Source: an uncultured Saprospiraceae bacterium
Lineage (GTDB): Bacteria; Bacteroidota; Bacteroidia; Chitinophagales; Saprospiraceae
DNA: 49,186 nucleotides
Assembly (NCBI GenBank): GCA_937959115.1
Contig: CALGAW010000058.1
Span: 1 to 49,186 of the forward strand
Direction of reading: 5' to 3'
Shown: piece by piece, positions 17,842 to 26,725 of the stretch
Layout of the letters: the number at the start of each line of letters is the position of its first letter
How positions within the stretch are numbered: position 1 is the first letter of the stretch
The notes under the pieces: model-generated
What the model was told of the DNA's origin: nothing
The model's input: the letters and a program-made list of their open reading frames with translations, nothing else
The model's database searches: none
Position numbers and translations under genes: made by a program

Positions 17842-19428
17842 TTACGGCAGTTGCGCTGTTCGATTACGAGTATTCCATGTTAAGCTTCTATCAGCCGCAT
17901 TGCAAATACGATCCAGGTTACAATCAGCATTCAAATATCCATTTTGGTTTCGACTGTTCCAAGTGACACTCCGATCCCCTGCAGAAATAACATTATCAGT
18001 GTCTGCGTTGCCTGACCACTGTGCTTGTATAGTACCTAATGTGTTCTGTGCATCTTGACCATAGGTCGCTATTGTTGAAAAATCAACTAAAGCTGGCACA
18101 GCGCTAAGTGTAAATGTGTTCTGAGACATGCATCCTAAGTGATTTCGATGTTTGACAGACACGTAAAAATCGTCGCTAGATATATTGTTAAATCGAAGAG
18201 GGCTGACTCCGTCTTGTGCACTCACTACATCGCCATCTCTTTGCAATAGACCAGCAGCTCGATATAGGATATTTTGTGGGTTATTCTTGTCCCTTAATTC
18301 TACAAGCACCCAGTCAACAATCGCATCATTGTTCGAACTATTTAAAACTCCAGGACCTAGCTGTTCCATTCCTTCATACGTCCAAGGTGCCGTATTGTAT
18401 GGCTGTGTAGAAGGAATCAGTCCACCTATTCTGAGGTCATCAGACATTAACTGAGTTGTTGGGTTATATGGACCACTCAAAAACAGATTCACCTGCAATT
18501 CAACATACGCTGCAGGTGTATATGGCTGAGAAGTAAACCCTAAAAAGCTAAGGAGTTGCGCGTCTGTAACCGCTGAGTTTGTTAGGTTTACACCTACAAG
18601 AATAGGTGGTAAGTTGACTTCATCAAATCTTGCGAACTCAAAACCACCAATAATATCTGGTGTGAACGGCACGCCAGCAGTTGGATCAGGATTTAAATTT
18701 GCATTTAACACATTACTATTGTGGAAGATAGGAGTATAACTGCTGACTTTAGGCCAATCTGTGTAAGTCACAAAACCGATTTGCATAGTGTTCGGGAAAT
18801 CACTTCTGTCAAATCGTCTGTGCACAATCCAGCTGCCTCCAGGTAATTGGTAAAGACAGATGACATATTCTCCAATCCGTGCAATCCTTATACGAACATT
18901 TGTAGGACTGGGAATCGGAGTGATTGCTAGGTTGGAAGACCCGCTTACCGTTGTTTTTACTTCAAGGTGTGCATTGGCGCTGCTTCCTGTTGCGTGACCT
19001 GTTGCAAGGAATATGAAGTTTTCTCCGTAGGGTGTCCAACCTGCAGCTCCATTTGTAAAACTTCTTGGTGTACGGATCATCAAGCCTGCAAGTGAGTACG
19101 AGCTGGAGGGATTGCCGTTTCCTGCACGGTTAGTGGCCGTGGCCTCGGTAGTCAAAATGAAGTCACCCGTTAGTTCTTTGAAGAGGATGGATCCTCGGTA
19201 ATCCTGATACCAGCTAGAAGTATAGGGCAGCATCATTAGTTTGCCAGTTTGGCTGGTATTTATGTTATAATCTTCGAGATGGTCAGCATTCCAGCCTTCT
19301 ACGTCATCTATATTCAACCAATTACTAAGCGTAGAAGCATCATCAAATTCATCATTTAACAACTGAATCTGTGCGGTGCAGTAGATGGTTGATATCAACA
19401 CTAAAATAAGTAGTATATATTTATTCAT
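17842..19428 (-). CDS. Secreted protein with paired dockerin-like C-terminal repeats
   Basis: A 528-aa exported protein. The signal peptide (MNKYILLILVLISTIYCTAQ) is followed by a concanavalin/LamG-like beta-sandwich region (about 25-215, LLNDEFDD ... GLMIRTPRS ... QIGFVTYTDW). A mid-region of unknown fold follows (YVELQVNLFLSGPYNPTTQLM). The C-terminus has two 12-residue calcium-loop motifs, NADTDNVISAGD and DCNLDRICNAAD, each followed by RS-TWN-RN. These resemble type I dockerin repeats and differ from the usual T9SS sorting domain. A cell-surface or complex-assembly role is plausible, and no cohesin partner is seen here. Start at the ATG ending at 19428. Confidence 0.75.
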   Translation of the reverse strand: MNKYILLILVLISTIYCTAQIQLLNDEFDDASTLSNWLNIDDVEGWNADHLEDYNINTSQTGKLMMLPYTSSWYQDYRGSILFKELTGDFILTTEATATNRAGNGNPSSSYSLAGLMIRTPRSFTNGAAGWTPYGENFIFLATGHATGSSANAHLEVKTTVSGSSNLAITPIPSPTNVRIRIARIGEYVICLYQLPGGSWIVHRRFDRSDFPNTMQIGFVTYTDWPKVSSYTPIFHNSNVLNANLNPDPTAGVPFTPDIIGGFEFARFDEVNLPPILVGVNLTNSAVTDAQLLSFLGFTSQPYTPAAYVELQVNLFLSGPYNPTTQLMSDDLRIGGLIPSTQPYNTAPWTYEGMEQLGPGVLNSSNNDAIVDWVLVELRDKNNPQNILYRAAGLLQRDGDVVSAQDGVSPLRFNNISSDDFYVSVKHRNHLGCMSQNTFTLSAVPALVDFSTIATYGQDAQNTLGTIQAQWSGNADTDNVISAGDRSVTWNSRNQNGYLNADCNLDRICNAADRSLTWNTRNRTAQLP

Positions 19429-19726
19429 GAATCAAAGCATTATAGATTAAAATAAGGTTTATTCTAGGAACTGGCAACTATTTTCAATTATTAATTATGG
19501 ATTTAATATTTAACACGGAAATCATTTTAGGAGAAAATGCTAATTTGTAACAATCTACTTTGATATCTATTGATTGTTAATCCTTTAACTACATTTAGTA
19601 AGATTGATTTATAAAGATTAGAACCAAATCTATTATTCCTTGTTTATTAAATAAATTTGAGCCGTTCTATTAAGTATTAACTACTTATGGATTCGAATTG
19701 TATCTTTACATTAAAATAACAGAAAA

Positions 19727-20467
19727 TTGAGCTATTCACACAACGAAGTAAAACCTTATGATCTTGATCAAACGGGTAAAAAAGAAGAAGTTGGAAAAAT
19801 GTTTGACAACATTGCACCTTACTACGACTTGCTCAACCGTGTTTTGTCTCTAGGAATTGATAAATCTTGGAGAAGAAAGGGAATTAATTTATTAAAAAAA
19901 CGAAACCCCAACGAGGTTTTAGACGTTGCAACTGGTACAGCAGATTTGGCACTAGAAACAATGAAACTGTTACAACCAGACAAGGTCACTGGCATTGATA
20001 TCTCAACAAAAATGCTAGAGATTGGCAAGCAAAAGGTTGACAAGAAGAATTGGTCAGATAAGATTGAACTAATCGCTGCAGATTCTGAAAAATTGCCCTT
20101 TGAAGACAATAGTTATGATGCTGTAACTGTTGCGTTTGGGGTAAGAAACTTTGAAAACTTGGAAAAAGGACTTTTAGAAATGAACAGGGTGTTAAGACCT
20201 GGTGGACAAGTGATGATCCTTGAATTATCTAGACCTACGTTATTTCCGTTTAAACAGTTGTATAATTTTTATTTTAAGTATATCTTGCCACTTATTGGGA
20301 AATTGACTTCAAAAGATCCAAAAGCCTACAATTATCTTTATCAATCTGTTATGGCATTTCCGAATGGTAAGGATTTTGTAGAAGTATTGAACAAAACTGG
20401 ATATAAAAATAATAAGTGCCTTTCATTAACATTAGGGATATGTGCAATATATATTGGAGAAAAATAA
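19727..20467 (+). CDS. ubiE: Demethylmenaquinone / ubiquinone-type C-methyltransferase
   Basis: SAM-dependent methyltransferase (MenG/UbiE) that performs the last methylation in menaquinone synthesis. Family features: the N-terminal KMFDNIAPYYDLLNRVLSLG (24-43), the SAM motif LDVATGTADLAL (65-76), VTGIDIS, and the UbiE signature VAFGVRNFENLEKGL. The length of 246 aa is normal. It starts with TTG at 19727: the family-typical leader begins before the first Met at residue 25, and no in-frame ATG is available. A -7-like TATCTTTA lies at 19701-19708. Its last 28 bases overlap the porT start. A decayed partial copy of this gene lies at about 21220-21325. Confidence 0.93.
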   Translation: MSYSHNEVKPYDLDQTGKKEEVGKMFDNIAPYYDLLNRVLSLGIDKSWRRKGINLLKKRNPNEVLDVATGTADLALETMKLLQPDKVTGIDISTKMLEIGKQKVDKKNWSDKIELIAADSEKLPFEDNSYDAVTVAFGVRNFENLEKGLLEMNRVLRPGGQVMILELSRPTLFPFKQLYNFYFKYILPLIGKLTSKDPKAYNYLYQSVMAFPNGKDFVEVLNKTGYKNNKCLSLTLGICAIYIGEK

Positions 20468-21153
20468 CATTATTAACGTCCACTTTACTTTTTTCTGTAC
20501 TTGCATTTGCACAAGTTAAAGGCACATACAACTATCTTGATTTTGCCAACAAACCTTACTACTTTGGGATCACACTGGCATATAACAGTTCGCAATACAA
20601 AGTTGTACACGGTAAACAGTTTATCCTAAATGACAGTATTTACTCTGTAGAATCTCCTAGAGGTCCAGGCTTCAACCTTGGAATAATTGGTAACTTGAAA
20701 GTAGGCCGATATTTCGATTTCAGACTCAGCCCTACCCTTTCGTTTTCTGATCGGAGCTTAACTTATAAGTTGCTTGAAGCTCCTGAACAACTTGTTACAA
20801 AAAGAATTGACGCTGTATTTGTGGAAGCTCCATTTCACGTACGATTTAAGTCTGAACCATACCAAGATATCAGAGTATTTGTTGTCGGTGGTGTAAAGTA
20901 CTCATTTGATGTAGCGAGTAACTCCAGAACTCGTCAGTCATCTACCTTACTAAAAATCTCTCCTTCTGATTTTGCAGTTGAATATGGAGCAGGTATTCAA
21001 ATTTTCTTCCCTTATTTTATTTTCTCTCCCGAGTTTAAAGTGTCTCATGGTCTATCTAACATTCTTATCAGCAATGATAAACTGATTTTTTCATCTGTGT
21101 TAGATAAGTTAATGAGTCGCGCATTTACATTGTCATTCCACTTCGAAGGATAA
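20440..21153 (+). CDS. porT: Type IX secretion system protein PorT/SprT, copy 1
   Basis: Outer-membrane beta-barrel component needed for type IX secretion and gliding. The 237-aa protein from the ATG at 20440 has a signal peptide ending SVLAFAQ, then the PorT-type sequence YLDFANKPYYFGITLAYNSS, GPGFNLG, YFDFRLSPTLSF and a C-terminal strand ending FHFEG with a terminal aromatic pattern typical of barrels. The ubiE-porT/sprT gene order is known from other Bacteroidota. Its start overlaps the ubiE end (translational coupling likely). The upstream GTG at 20416 lies inside ubiE and is not favoured. A second copy of identical length follows at 21303. Confidence 0.85.
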   Translation: MCNIYWRKITLLTSTLLFSVLAFAQVKGTYNYLDFANKPYYFGITLAYNSSQYKVVHGKQFILNDSIYSVESPRGPGFNLGIIGNLKVGRYFDFRLSPTLSFSDRSLTYKLLEAPEQLVTKRIDAVFVEAPFHVRFKSEPYQDIRVFVVGGVKYSFDVASNSRTRQSSTLLKISPSDFAVEYGAGIQIFFPYFIFSPEFKVSHGLSNILISNDKLIFSSVLDKLMSRAFTLSFHFEG

Positions 21154-21219
21154 ATTTTATCATGAATTCACTCCTTTAATGATTAATTAAAGGTTATTTC
21201 TTAGAAACCAGTCATCAAG

Positions 21220-21325
21220 GACAATAGTTAGTCTATTGAATCGTTTCATTTGATGTAAGAAATTTTGAAAAGGTGTCAAAGCCCTTCACCAATATCAGAG
21301 ATATGTGCGATTTACAGTTGAAAAA
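21220..21325 (+). pseudogene. Decayed ubiE fragment preceding the second porT
   Basis: This gap matches internal ubiE sequence. GACAATAGTTA at 21220-21230 equals 20105-20115. GTAAGAAATTTTGAAAA at 21255-21271 matches 20141-20157 at 16 of 17 bases; the offset changes by only one base, with weaker similarity between. From about 21281 the sequence matches the ubiE tail from about 20418 (both contain GATATGTGC leading into the porT ATG), now at an offset of 863. The change from 1114 to 863 implies a 251-bp deletion inside the copy. Stops and frameshifts abolish coding. Confidence 0.75.
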
Positions 21326-22016
21326 AATACTAGTCTTAGCAGCTGCCTTAGTATTTTATATCCAGTCTTTTGCTCAGATAAAAGGAACGTATAACTACCT
21401 TGATTTTGCAAATAAACCCTACTATTTTGGAATGACACTCGCTTACAACTCCTCTCAGTTAAAAGTAGTTCATGGTCGGCAGTTTATCTTAAATGATAGT
21501 ATTTATTCTGTAGAATCAGCTAGAGGTCCTGGGTTTAATCTAGGAGGTATTTTCAATTTAAAAGTGGGTCGGTATTTTGACTTTAGACTCAGTCCTACCT
21601 TTTCATTTGCAAATCGGAGTTTAACCTATAAAGTAATTGAATCTCCAGAGCAACCTGTTATAAACCGAATAGATCCAGTGTTTATAGAAGCACCATTTCA
21701 TATCCGATATAAGTCGGAACCGTATAAAGACATTCGATTATTTGTGATTGGTGGCATCAAATATTCAGTTGATTTAGCAAGTAACTCTCAGACACGTCAG
21801 GCACCAACCATTTTAAAAGTATCTCCTTCCGAGTTTGCTGTCGAATATGGTGCAGGAATTCAGATTTTCTTTCCTTATTTTATTTTCTCTCCAGAGTTTA
21901 AAGTATCACATGGATTATCCAATTTATTGATATCTAATGATGAACTGATTTATTCGTCCGTATTGGATAAATTGATGAGCCGTACTTTTACACTTTCATT
22001 CCACTTTGAGGGTTAG
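21303..22016 (+). CDS. porT: PorT/SprT paralogue, copy 2
   Basis: A 237-aa outer-membrane barrel protein of exactly the same length as the upstream PorT and about 83 percent identical to it in the mature part (36 differences over about 211 residues, counted by eye). Most changes are conservative (I/V/L, K/R, F/Y), and all motifs (YLDFANKPYYFG, GPGFNLGG, FRLSPTFSF, FHFEG) are kept, so the copy is under constraint and probably functional. The signal peptide differs most (KKILVLAAALVFYIQSFAQ). The ATG at 21303 is chosen; the upstream GTG at 21273 lies in the ubiE relic. Its promoter is unclear since the duplicated upstream ubiE is degraded. Confidence 0.82.
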   Translation: MCDLQLKKILVLAAALVFYIQSFAQIKGTYNYLDFANKPYYFGMTLAYNSSQLKVVHGRQFILNDSIYSVESARGPGFNLGGIFNLKVGRYFDFRLSPTFSFANRSLTYKVIESPEQPVINRIDPVFIEAPFHIRYKSEPYKDIRLFVIGGIKYSVDLASNSQTRQAPTILKVSPSEFAVEYGAGIQIFFPYFIFSPEFKVSHGLSNLLISNDELIYSSVLDKLMSRTFTLSFHFEG

Positions 22017-22137
22017 TATTAATTGTTAATGATAAATTGTGAGACTACTTCGAAAAGTCCTTTTTTGTCAAGACCCAAAAAATCTACAATAAAACAACAT
22101 GTGTAATGCAAAATTGACAGCGTTCAGGAAGCAATCT

Positions 22138-22261
22138 AGCGGGCGAGCCGACCTGTAGTGTTCGAGCGGAGCGAGAACCAACGATTTTTCGAGTTTACAG
22201 GTCTTGGGTTTTTTGACGGTCCGCCGCTGCGGTTCGTTTTTTTGCCAAGAAAAAAATGAAC
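22138..22261. repeat. GC-rich palindromic intergenic element
   Basis: A 124-bp block much richer in G+C than its flanks, made of stacked inverted repeats. The outer stem is GACCTGTA (22150-22157) with TACAGGTC (22196-22203), enclosing GTTC/GAAC (22160-22178). Then come CCGC/GCGG (22221-22232) and GTTC-g-T7 pairing with A7-t-GAAC (22232-22261). It lies between convergent genes with no credible coding frame. It resembles dispersed repeat elements found between genes in Bacteroidota genomes and may also terminate transcription. Confidence 0.55.
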
Positions 22262-22296
22262 ATAAGCAACATTCCACATTTTAACAATAACAATAG

Positions 22297-23988
22297 CTAT
22301 TGTCCACTTACTTCCCATGCAATCAATCCGTGAATCACCTCTACACTTGGCGGAGCCTTAGGCATAAACGGCTTTGGATACAAGACATCAGCAAAATAGG
22401 CTACAGCAGGGTCGATCCATGCTAGAGAGTTCTCGTCCCTTGCGTTTAGCAGAACCGCCAACTTATACACAAGTGTCAAACGATCCATCAGAAAACGGCC
22501 TGCAGACTCCATCGTATCTTGATCTAATGTTCCTAGTTGACTCATATGTTCGCTGAATGATTGAAGGTCATCTAACACTCTACGTTTGAGATTAGGATTC
22601 GCATCCTCAATTGCGGATTGGATCTCTGCGATTAGCAAGGCTATTCCTTGACTTTTAAAAGCTGCACGCAACATGTCTAGTGTCATGATGTTGCCAGCTC
22701 CTTCCCATATTGGCAATACCATTACGTCTCGCATGATTTTGGGCACGACAGAATCTTCTATGTATCCCATACCTCCCATAAGTTCCATGGATTCCCGAAC
22801 CACATAAACTGCATTGGCTGCGGTACATTTTTTTATCATTGGGGTTAGGATTCTCACCAATTCTTTTTCTTGTTCATTGCCATTATCTGCTTGGTCAAGC
22901 GCCTTGATTGTCCGCCAAGTAATGTAAAAATCGGCAACGTACAGACTTCCTAATTCTAGGAGTTTTTCTCGGATCAAAGCATGCTCAATAGCTCTTTTAC
23001 GGAATGTTTCACGATGACAGAGAAACTGGTATGCCTCAATCAGTGCTCTACGCATTCCACTCACGGCTGCAAGTGAGTTATAAAGCCTAGAAAGATTGAT
23101 CATCTCTGTCATGGTCTGAAAGCCTTTAAACTCTTCCCCCACTAGTTTAGCTTCAGTGGTTTCCATTACACACTCCGCACTTGCCATAGAACGTACACCC
23201 AGCTTATCTTTTAGGCGTTGTATATTGAGTGGATTTCTAGTTCCGTCCTGCTTGGTTTTTTCAATTAGGAAAAGAGATAATCCTTTGGTTCCTTTTACAC
23301 TTATATCGGTACGAGCTAATGCAAAAATGACATCTGCATTCACATTGCTACAAAACCATTTTTCGCCGCTTAGCTGGTAATATTTGCCTTCTAAATGTTC
23401 TGCCTTTACTAGGTTTGCGCCTACGTCAGATCCTCCAGCCTTTTCCGTTAAGAACATGGCTCCAGTGAAGAATTTAGTTGCCTCCAGGGTTCCAATTTTG
23501 GGAAGGAGGCGATTTTTGTCTTCCTCAGAACAGAAGAGACGAATCAAACGAGCAGCCCCATCAGTCATACACAAGGGGCAGAATTGTCCAAGTTCGCTCA
23601 TACCGTAGAGGAAACCTGCCGAAAATCCTAGCGTGTGGCGTTGTTCTTTAAACCGTTTATAGTTATTTCCTTCCCATTTAACATGCATCATTTTCGATTC
23701 CACTGCAATGCTCATAAGTGACCAATAGTGAGGGTGGAACTTGATCTGATCCACTGTTCTACCAAGTGCATTTCTTTTTACTAGGACGGGTGGTTGCTTA
23801 TCAGCATTGAGTGAATACTCATCCATGGTGGTGGCTGCTAGATGTCCCGTGGCCTGTAACGCATCACTCATGTAGGCGAAGCCAATGGCGGTTAGGTTCG
23901 CTTGCAAGTAATGATTCAAGATCAGATCACTTTTAAAAAAATTTTGACTTGGCTTAAAACTGTCTGCTAGTACCTGGTTTTTACTCAT
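22297..23988 (-). CDS. Acyl-CoA dehydrogenase, AidB-like
   Basis: FAD-dependent dehydrogenase of 563 aa from the ATG at 23988. The AidB-type signature is clear: MFLTEKAGGSDVGAN (FAD and substrate loop), KWFCSNVNAD, KDKLGVRSMASAECVM, the C-terminal RESMELMGGMGYIEDSVVPKIMRD and the catalytic region PIWEGAGNIMTLDMLRA. It is longer than classical fatty acyl-CoA dehydrogenases (about 380 aa) because of the AidB-type extra domain. It may oxidise acyl-CoAs, but the AidB group also includes DNA-binding, alkylation-response proteins, so the substrate is open. It lies 84 bp downstream of the DUF721 gene and may be in an operon with recF. A TTG six codons upstream is less likely. Confidence 0.88.
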   Translation of the reverse strand: MSKNQVLADSFKPSQNFFKSDLILNHYLQANLTAIGFAYMSDALQATGHLAATTMDEYSLNADKQPPVLVKRNALGRTVDQIKFHPHYWSLMSIAVESKMMHVKWEGNNYKRFKEQRHTLGFSAGFLYGMSELGQFCPLCMTDGAARLIRLFCSEEDKNRLLPKIGTLEATKFFTGAMFLTEKAGGSDVGANLVKAEHLEGKYYQLSGEKWFCSNVNADVIFALARTDISVKGTKGLSLFLIEKTKQDGTRNPLNIQRLKDKLGVRSMASAECVMETTEAKLVGEEFKGFQTMTEMINLSRLYNSLAAVSGMRRALIEAYQFLCHRETFRKRAIEHALIREKLLELGSLYVADFYITWRTIKALDQADNGNEQEKELVRILTPMIKKCTAANAVYVVRESMELMGGMGYIEDSVVPKIMRDVMVLPIWEGAGNIMTLDMLRAAFKSQGIALLIAEIQSAIEDANPNLKRRVLDDLQSFSEHMSQLGTLDQDTMESAGRFLMDRLTLVYKLAVLLNARDENSLAWIDPAVAYFADVLYPKPFMPKAPPSVEVIHGLIAWEVSGQ

Positions 23989-24072
23989 GATTCCAAAAAT
24001 TACCAATTCTATTGCTTGAATAGTAGAAGGAATTCAAATTAACAATTAATATTAACCGCTAATCACTAATTT

Positions 24073-24366
24073 CTACCGTATGATTACTTGTTTGATGTAC
24101 TCCTCTCCAAGCTCCTCATTTACGAGTTTCTTGATTTTGTCTTTCGCATATGAAAGCTCTTGTCGGAGGGGGGATGAGTCAATGTAAATGTACATTTTCT
24201 GATTATGCACTTGAATATCCTTTGTATAGCTATCAATCGTTTTACCCATCAAGCTTTCCCAAGAGCTTACAATCTTGGCTTTCAGTACTTTTGGTTTATG
24301 ATTGTAACCATCCATGAACTGTTTTAGGACATTCTTGATTGGCTCATCATTTGTATCTCGCATCAT
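24073..24366 (-). CDS. DUF721 (DciA-like) protein
   Basis: A 97-aa protein of the DUF721 family: SWESLMGKTIDSYTKDIQVHNQKMYIYIDSSPLRQELSYAKD is the diagnostic stretch. DciA, the better-known member, loads or recruits replicative helicase in bacteria lacking DnaC/DnaI, so a replication role is plausible by family. The gene lies 113 bp after the recF stop on the same strand, an arrangement often seen in Bacteroidota, which supports a link to replication and repair. Two adjacent ATGs (24366, 24363) are both possible starts. Confidence 0.82.
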   Translation of the reverse strand: MMRDTNDEPIKNVLKQFMDGYNHKPKVLKAKIVSSWESLMGKTIDSYTKDIQVHNQKMYIYIDSSPLRQELSYAKDKIKKLVNEELGEEYIKQVIIR

Positions 24367-24479
24367 ATAACTGCAATTTAAAAAATAATTAACTAAAAAG
24401 CGTGGTTCTAAGCTTTCTGTCTAGGATTTATATTATTCCATACTATTTCTCAAAAAGACGTTATAATCCTCAAACTACT

Positions 24480-25592
24480 TTAATTCACAATTGCGGTTCC
24501 TTGTTCAATCTCGATTTTTTTATAATCACTTGCGTATCCTTGTACAATCTCTTCTACCCGATTCACATGTGTGTCTGTAATGAAAACTTGTCCGAACTCA
24601 TTCTCTAGCAACAAATTCAATAAACTTGTTACTCGACTTACGTCTAATTTATCAAAGATATCATCGAGCAATAAAATGGGTTTAATCTTTAATTCCTCTC
24701 TTATTAGCTCATACTGCGCAAGCTTTAACGCCAATACAAATGATTTTAACTGTCCTTGAGAGGCAAATCGCTTTACTGTATGTCCATTAAGATGGAATTC
24801 AATATCATCCTTGTGAATACCAACTGTTGTTCGTTGAAGTATTCTATCTTTTTCCCTTGCAATTTGAAGTAATTCTTTTAATTTTTGCTGTTCCAATTTT
24901 GAATGATAAACAAAAGCTGCCGCCTCCTTTTCTAGAGAAATTTGCTTGTATAACGCTTCAAACAATGGCAATAATTTTAGCAATAAAGCCTTCCTCTTCA
25001 AGTAAATGTATTGACTTGGTGCTTCCATCTGTTCATCAAAGGCTTCAAGGAGCATTCCGTTAAATGTACCTGATTTTCCGAATTGTTTTAACAAGGCATT
25101 TCGACGTTCCAATAGCTTATTATAGCGGATCAAATTGGTCAAATACTCCGCGTCTAATTGACAAATTGTATTGTCAATAAATTTTCTTCGGCCCTCGCTA
25201 CCTTCCATAGCTAGATGCGTATCGTCTGGAGCAATCATTACAACTGGTAGTAAACCAATATGCTCCGATAGCCTTTTATAGGCAATACTATTTCGCTCTA
25301 TCTCTTTTTTCTTTCGAACTCTTACTTTTGCAACAATGTGTTCAAGAGCACTTTCTTTTTGGAAATGACCTTCTACTCTAAAGAGTTTTTCTTCATGCAA
25401 GGCAATCGACTTATCTGGTGTACTAAAATAACTCTTACACATACACAGATAGTAGATGGCATCTAATAGATTTGTTTTCCCAGCGCCATTTTGCCCTACA
25501 AAACAATTGAGTCGCTCTGAAAACTCTAATTTTTCAGAACGATAATTTTTAAAATTGGTTAATTGTAACTGTTTTATAAACAAATTGGACAT
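24480..25592 (-). CDS. recF: DNA replication and repair protein RecF
   Basis: SMC-like ATPase that with RecO and RecR loads RecA at single-strand gaps. The 370-aa protein shows the Walker A VGQNGAGKTNLLDA (32-45), PDDTHLAMEGSEGRRKFID, the ABC signature-like FASQGQLKSFVLALKLAQ and the Walker B ILLLDDIFDKLD, ending with the D-loop and TDTH. Length and motif order are standard. Translation starts at the ATG ending at 25592, and a -7 box (TACTTTTG, minus strand, 25601-25608) sits immediately upstream. It is divergent from pdhA and followed by the DUF721 gene. Confidence 0.96.
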   Translation of the reverse strand: MSNLFIKQLQLTNFKNYRSEKLEFSERLNCFVGQNGAGKTNLLDAIYYLCMCKSYFSTPDKSIALHEEKLFRVEGHFQKESALEHIVAKVRVRKKKEIERNSIAYKRLSEHIGLLPVVMIAPDDTHLAMEGSEGRRKFIDNTICQLDAEYLTNLIRYNKLLERRNALLKQFGKSGTFNGMLLEAFDEQMEAPSQYIYLKRKALLLKLLPLFEALYKQISLEKEAAAFVYHSKLEQQKLKELLQIAREKDRILQRTTVGIHKDDIEFHLNGHTVKRFASQGQLKSFVLALKLAQYELIREELKIKPILLLDDIFDKLDVSRVTSLLNLLLENEFGQVFITDTHVNRVEEIVQGYASDYKKIEIEQGTAIVN

Positions 25593-25600
25593 GATTTAAA

Positions 25601-25608
25601 CAAAAGTA
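25601..25608 (-). promoter_or_regulatory. Bacteroidota-type -7 box upstream of recF
   Basis: The minus-strand octamer TACTTTTG matches TAnnTTTG eight bases before the recF ATG, implying a very short leader. The same octamer occurs at the same kind of position at 9043-9050. The -33 element is not obvious. Confidence 0.45.
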
Positions 25609-25702
25609 TAATTATTATTGAATTTCTACTTGTACCTGTCTTTCTTTTTTCTGATCTTTAGGCCTGTTAAAAATTGATTTGAAAATATTAAACGCGGTAC
25701 AA

Positions 25703-26725
25703 ATGGCTCAGACAATTGTAAAACCTACTTTCTCTAAAAAAACATACCTTGAATGGTATGAACTAATGAAGCGAATTCGTGAATTCGAAACTGCTTGTTA
25801 CAGAATCTACTCTAGCAAGTTTGAAGGCAGAAGAGAAATCCAAGGTTTCCTCCACGTTTCAAATGGTCAAGAAGCAATCGCCGCTGGAATGACATCCGCT
25901 ATGAATAAGGATGACATTGTGATTACAGCATACAGAGATCATGGAAACGCCATCGCAAAAGGGATTTCCACGAACAAGTGCATGGCAGAATTGTTTGGAA
26001 AAGTCACTGGATGCACTAAGGGGAAAGGTGGTTCCATGCACTTCTTTGATAAAGAAAAAGGATTTTGGGGAGGTCACGGTATCGTTGGAGCTCAAATACC
26101 ACTAGGTGCTGGCATTGCCTTTTCAGAAAAATATAGAGGTTCTAAGAAAGTCTGTTTTACAATGTTCGGGGATGGAGCTGCTCGACAAGGCGCTCTACAC
26201 GAAGCATTTAACATGGCTATGAACTGGAAGCTACCTGTCGTTTTTATCTGTGAAAACAATAAGTACGCGATGGGTACTTCTGTAGAGCGTACAAGCAATG
26301 TACATGAAATCTATAAGCTCGGTAGCGCATACGATATGCCTAGCGAACCAGTAGACGGTATGTCTTGCGAAGCAGTACACAACGCTATAGCCAAAGCAGC
26401 TAAACATGTACGTTCTGGGAAAGGACCTTACTTCCTTGAAATCAATACCTACCGTTTTCATGGACATTCCATTTCAGATCCTAAACTCTATCGAACTAAA
26501 GACGAGGAAACTGATTACAAGGGAATTGATCCTATAAAAGTTGTAAAATCACTGATACTAGAGAATAAATTCGCCACTGAAAAGAAAATCAAAGCCATTG
26601 ATGCTGCTGCAAAACAAGAAATCAAAGATGCAGTTGAATTTGCACGTGCTTCTGATTTTCCAGATGATAGTGAATTATATAATGATGTTTATCTGCAAAA
26701 GGATTATCCGTTTATAATGGACTAG
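25703..26725 (+). CDS. pdhA: Pyruvate dehydrogenase E1 component, alpha subunit
   Basis: Thiamine-diphosphate-dependent subunit that decarboxylates pyruvate in the pyruvate dehydrogenase complex. The 340-aa protein has GFLHVSNGQEAIAAG, TAYRDHGNAIAKG, CTKGKGGSMHFFD, the TPP/Mg motif GDGAARQG (157-164) ending with NN (185-186), and FHGHSISDPKLYRTKDE near the phosphorylation-loop region. No pdhB follows; the E1 beta gene must be elsewhere. The ATG at 25703 is chosen; a TTG at 25679 would add eight residues. It is followed after 21 bp by a redoxin gene, with a short hairpin at the stop codon. Related branched-chain E1 alpha subunits are a weaker alternative. Confidence 0.9.
   Translation: MAQTIVKPTFSKKTYLEWYELMKRIREFETACYRIYSSKFEGRREIQGFLHVSNGQEAIAAGMTSAMNKDDIVITAYRDHGNAIAKGISTNKCMAELFGKVTGCTKGKGGSMHFFDKEKGFWGGHGIVGAQIPLGAGIAFSEKYRGSKKVCFTMFGDGAARQGALHEAFNMAMNWKLPVVFICENNKYAMGTSVERTSNVHEIYKLGSAYDMPSEPVDGMSCEAVHNAIAKAAKHVRSGKGPYFLEINTYRFHGHSISDPKLYRTKDEETDYKGIDPIKVVKSLILENKFATEKKIKAIDAAAKQEIKDAVEFARASDFPDDSELYNDVYLQKDYPFIMD

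Noticed and set aside
20416-20439. GTG start for the first porT adding eight residues
   Set aside because: It lies within ubiE coding sequence and would place extra residues before a normal signal peptide; the ATG at 20440 fits better.
22068-22318. Two overlapping minus-strand frames of 60-69 codons
   Set aside because: They run through the GC-rich palindromic element, have no family resemblance and arise from the repeat composition.
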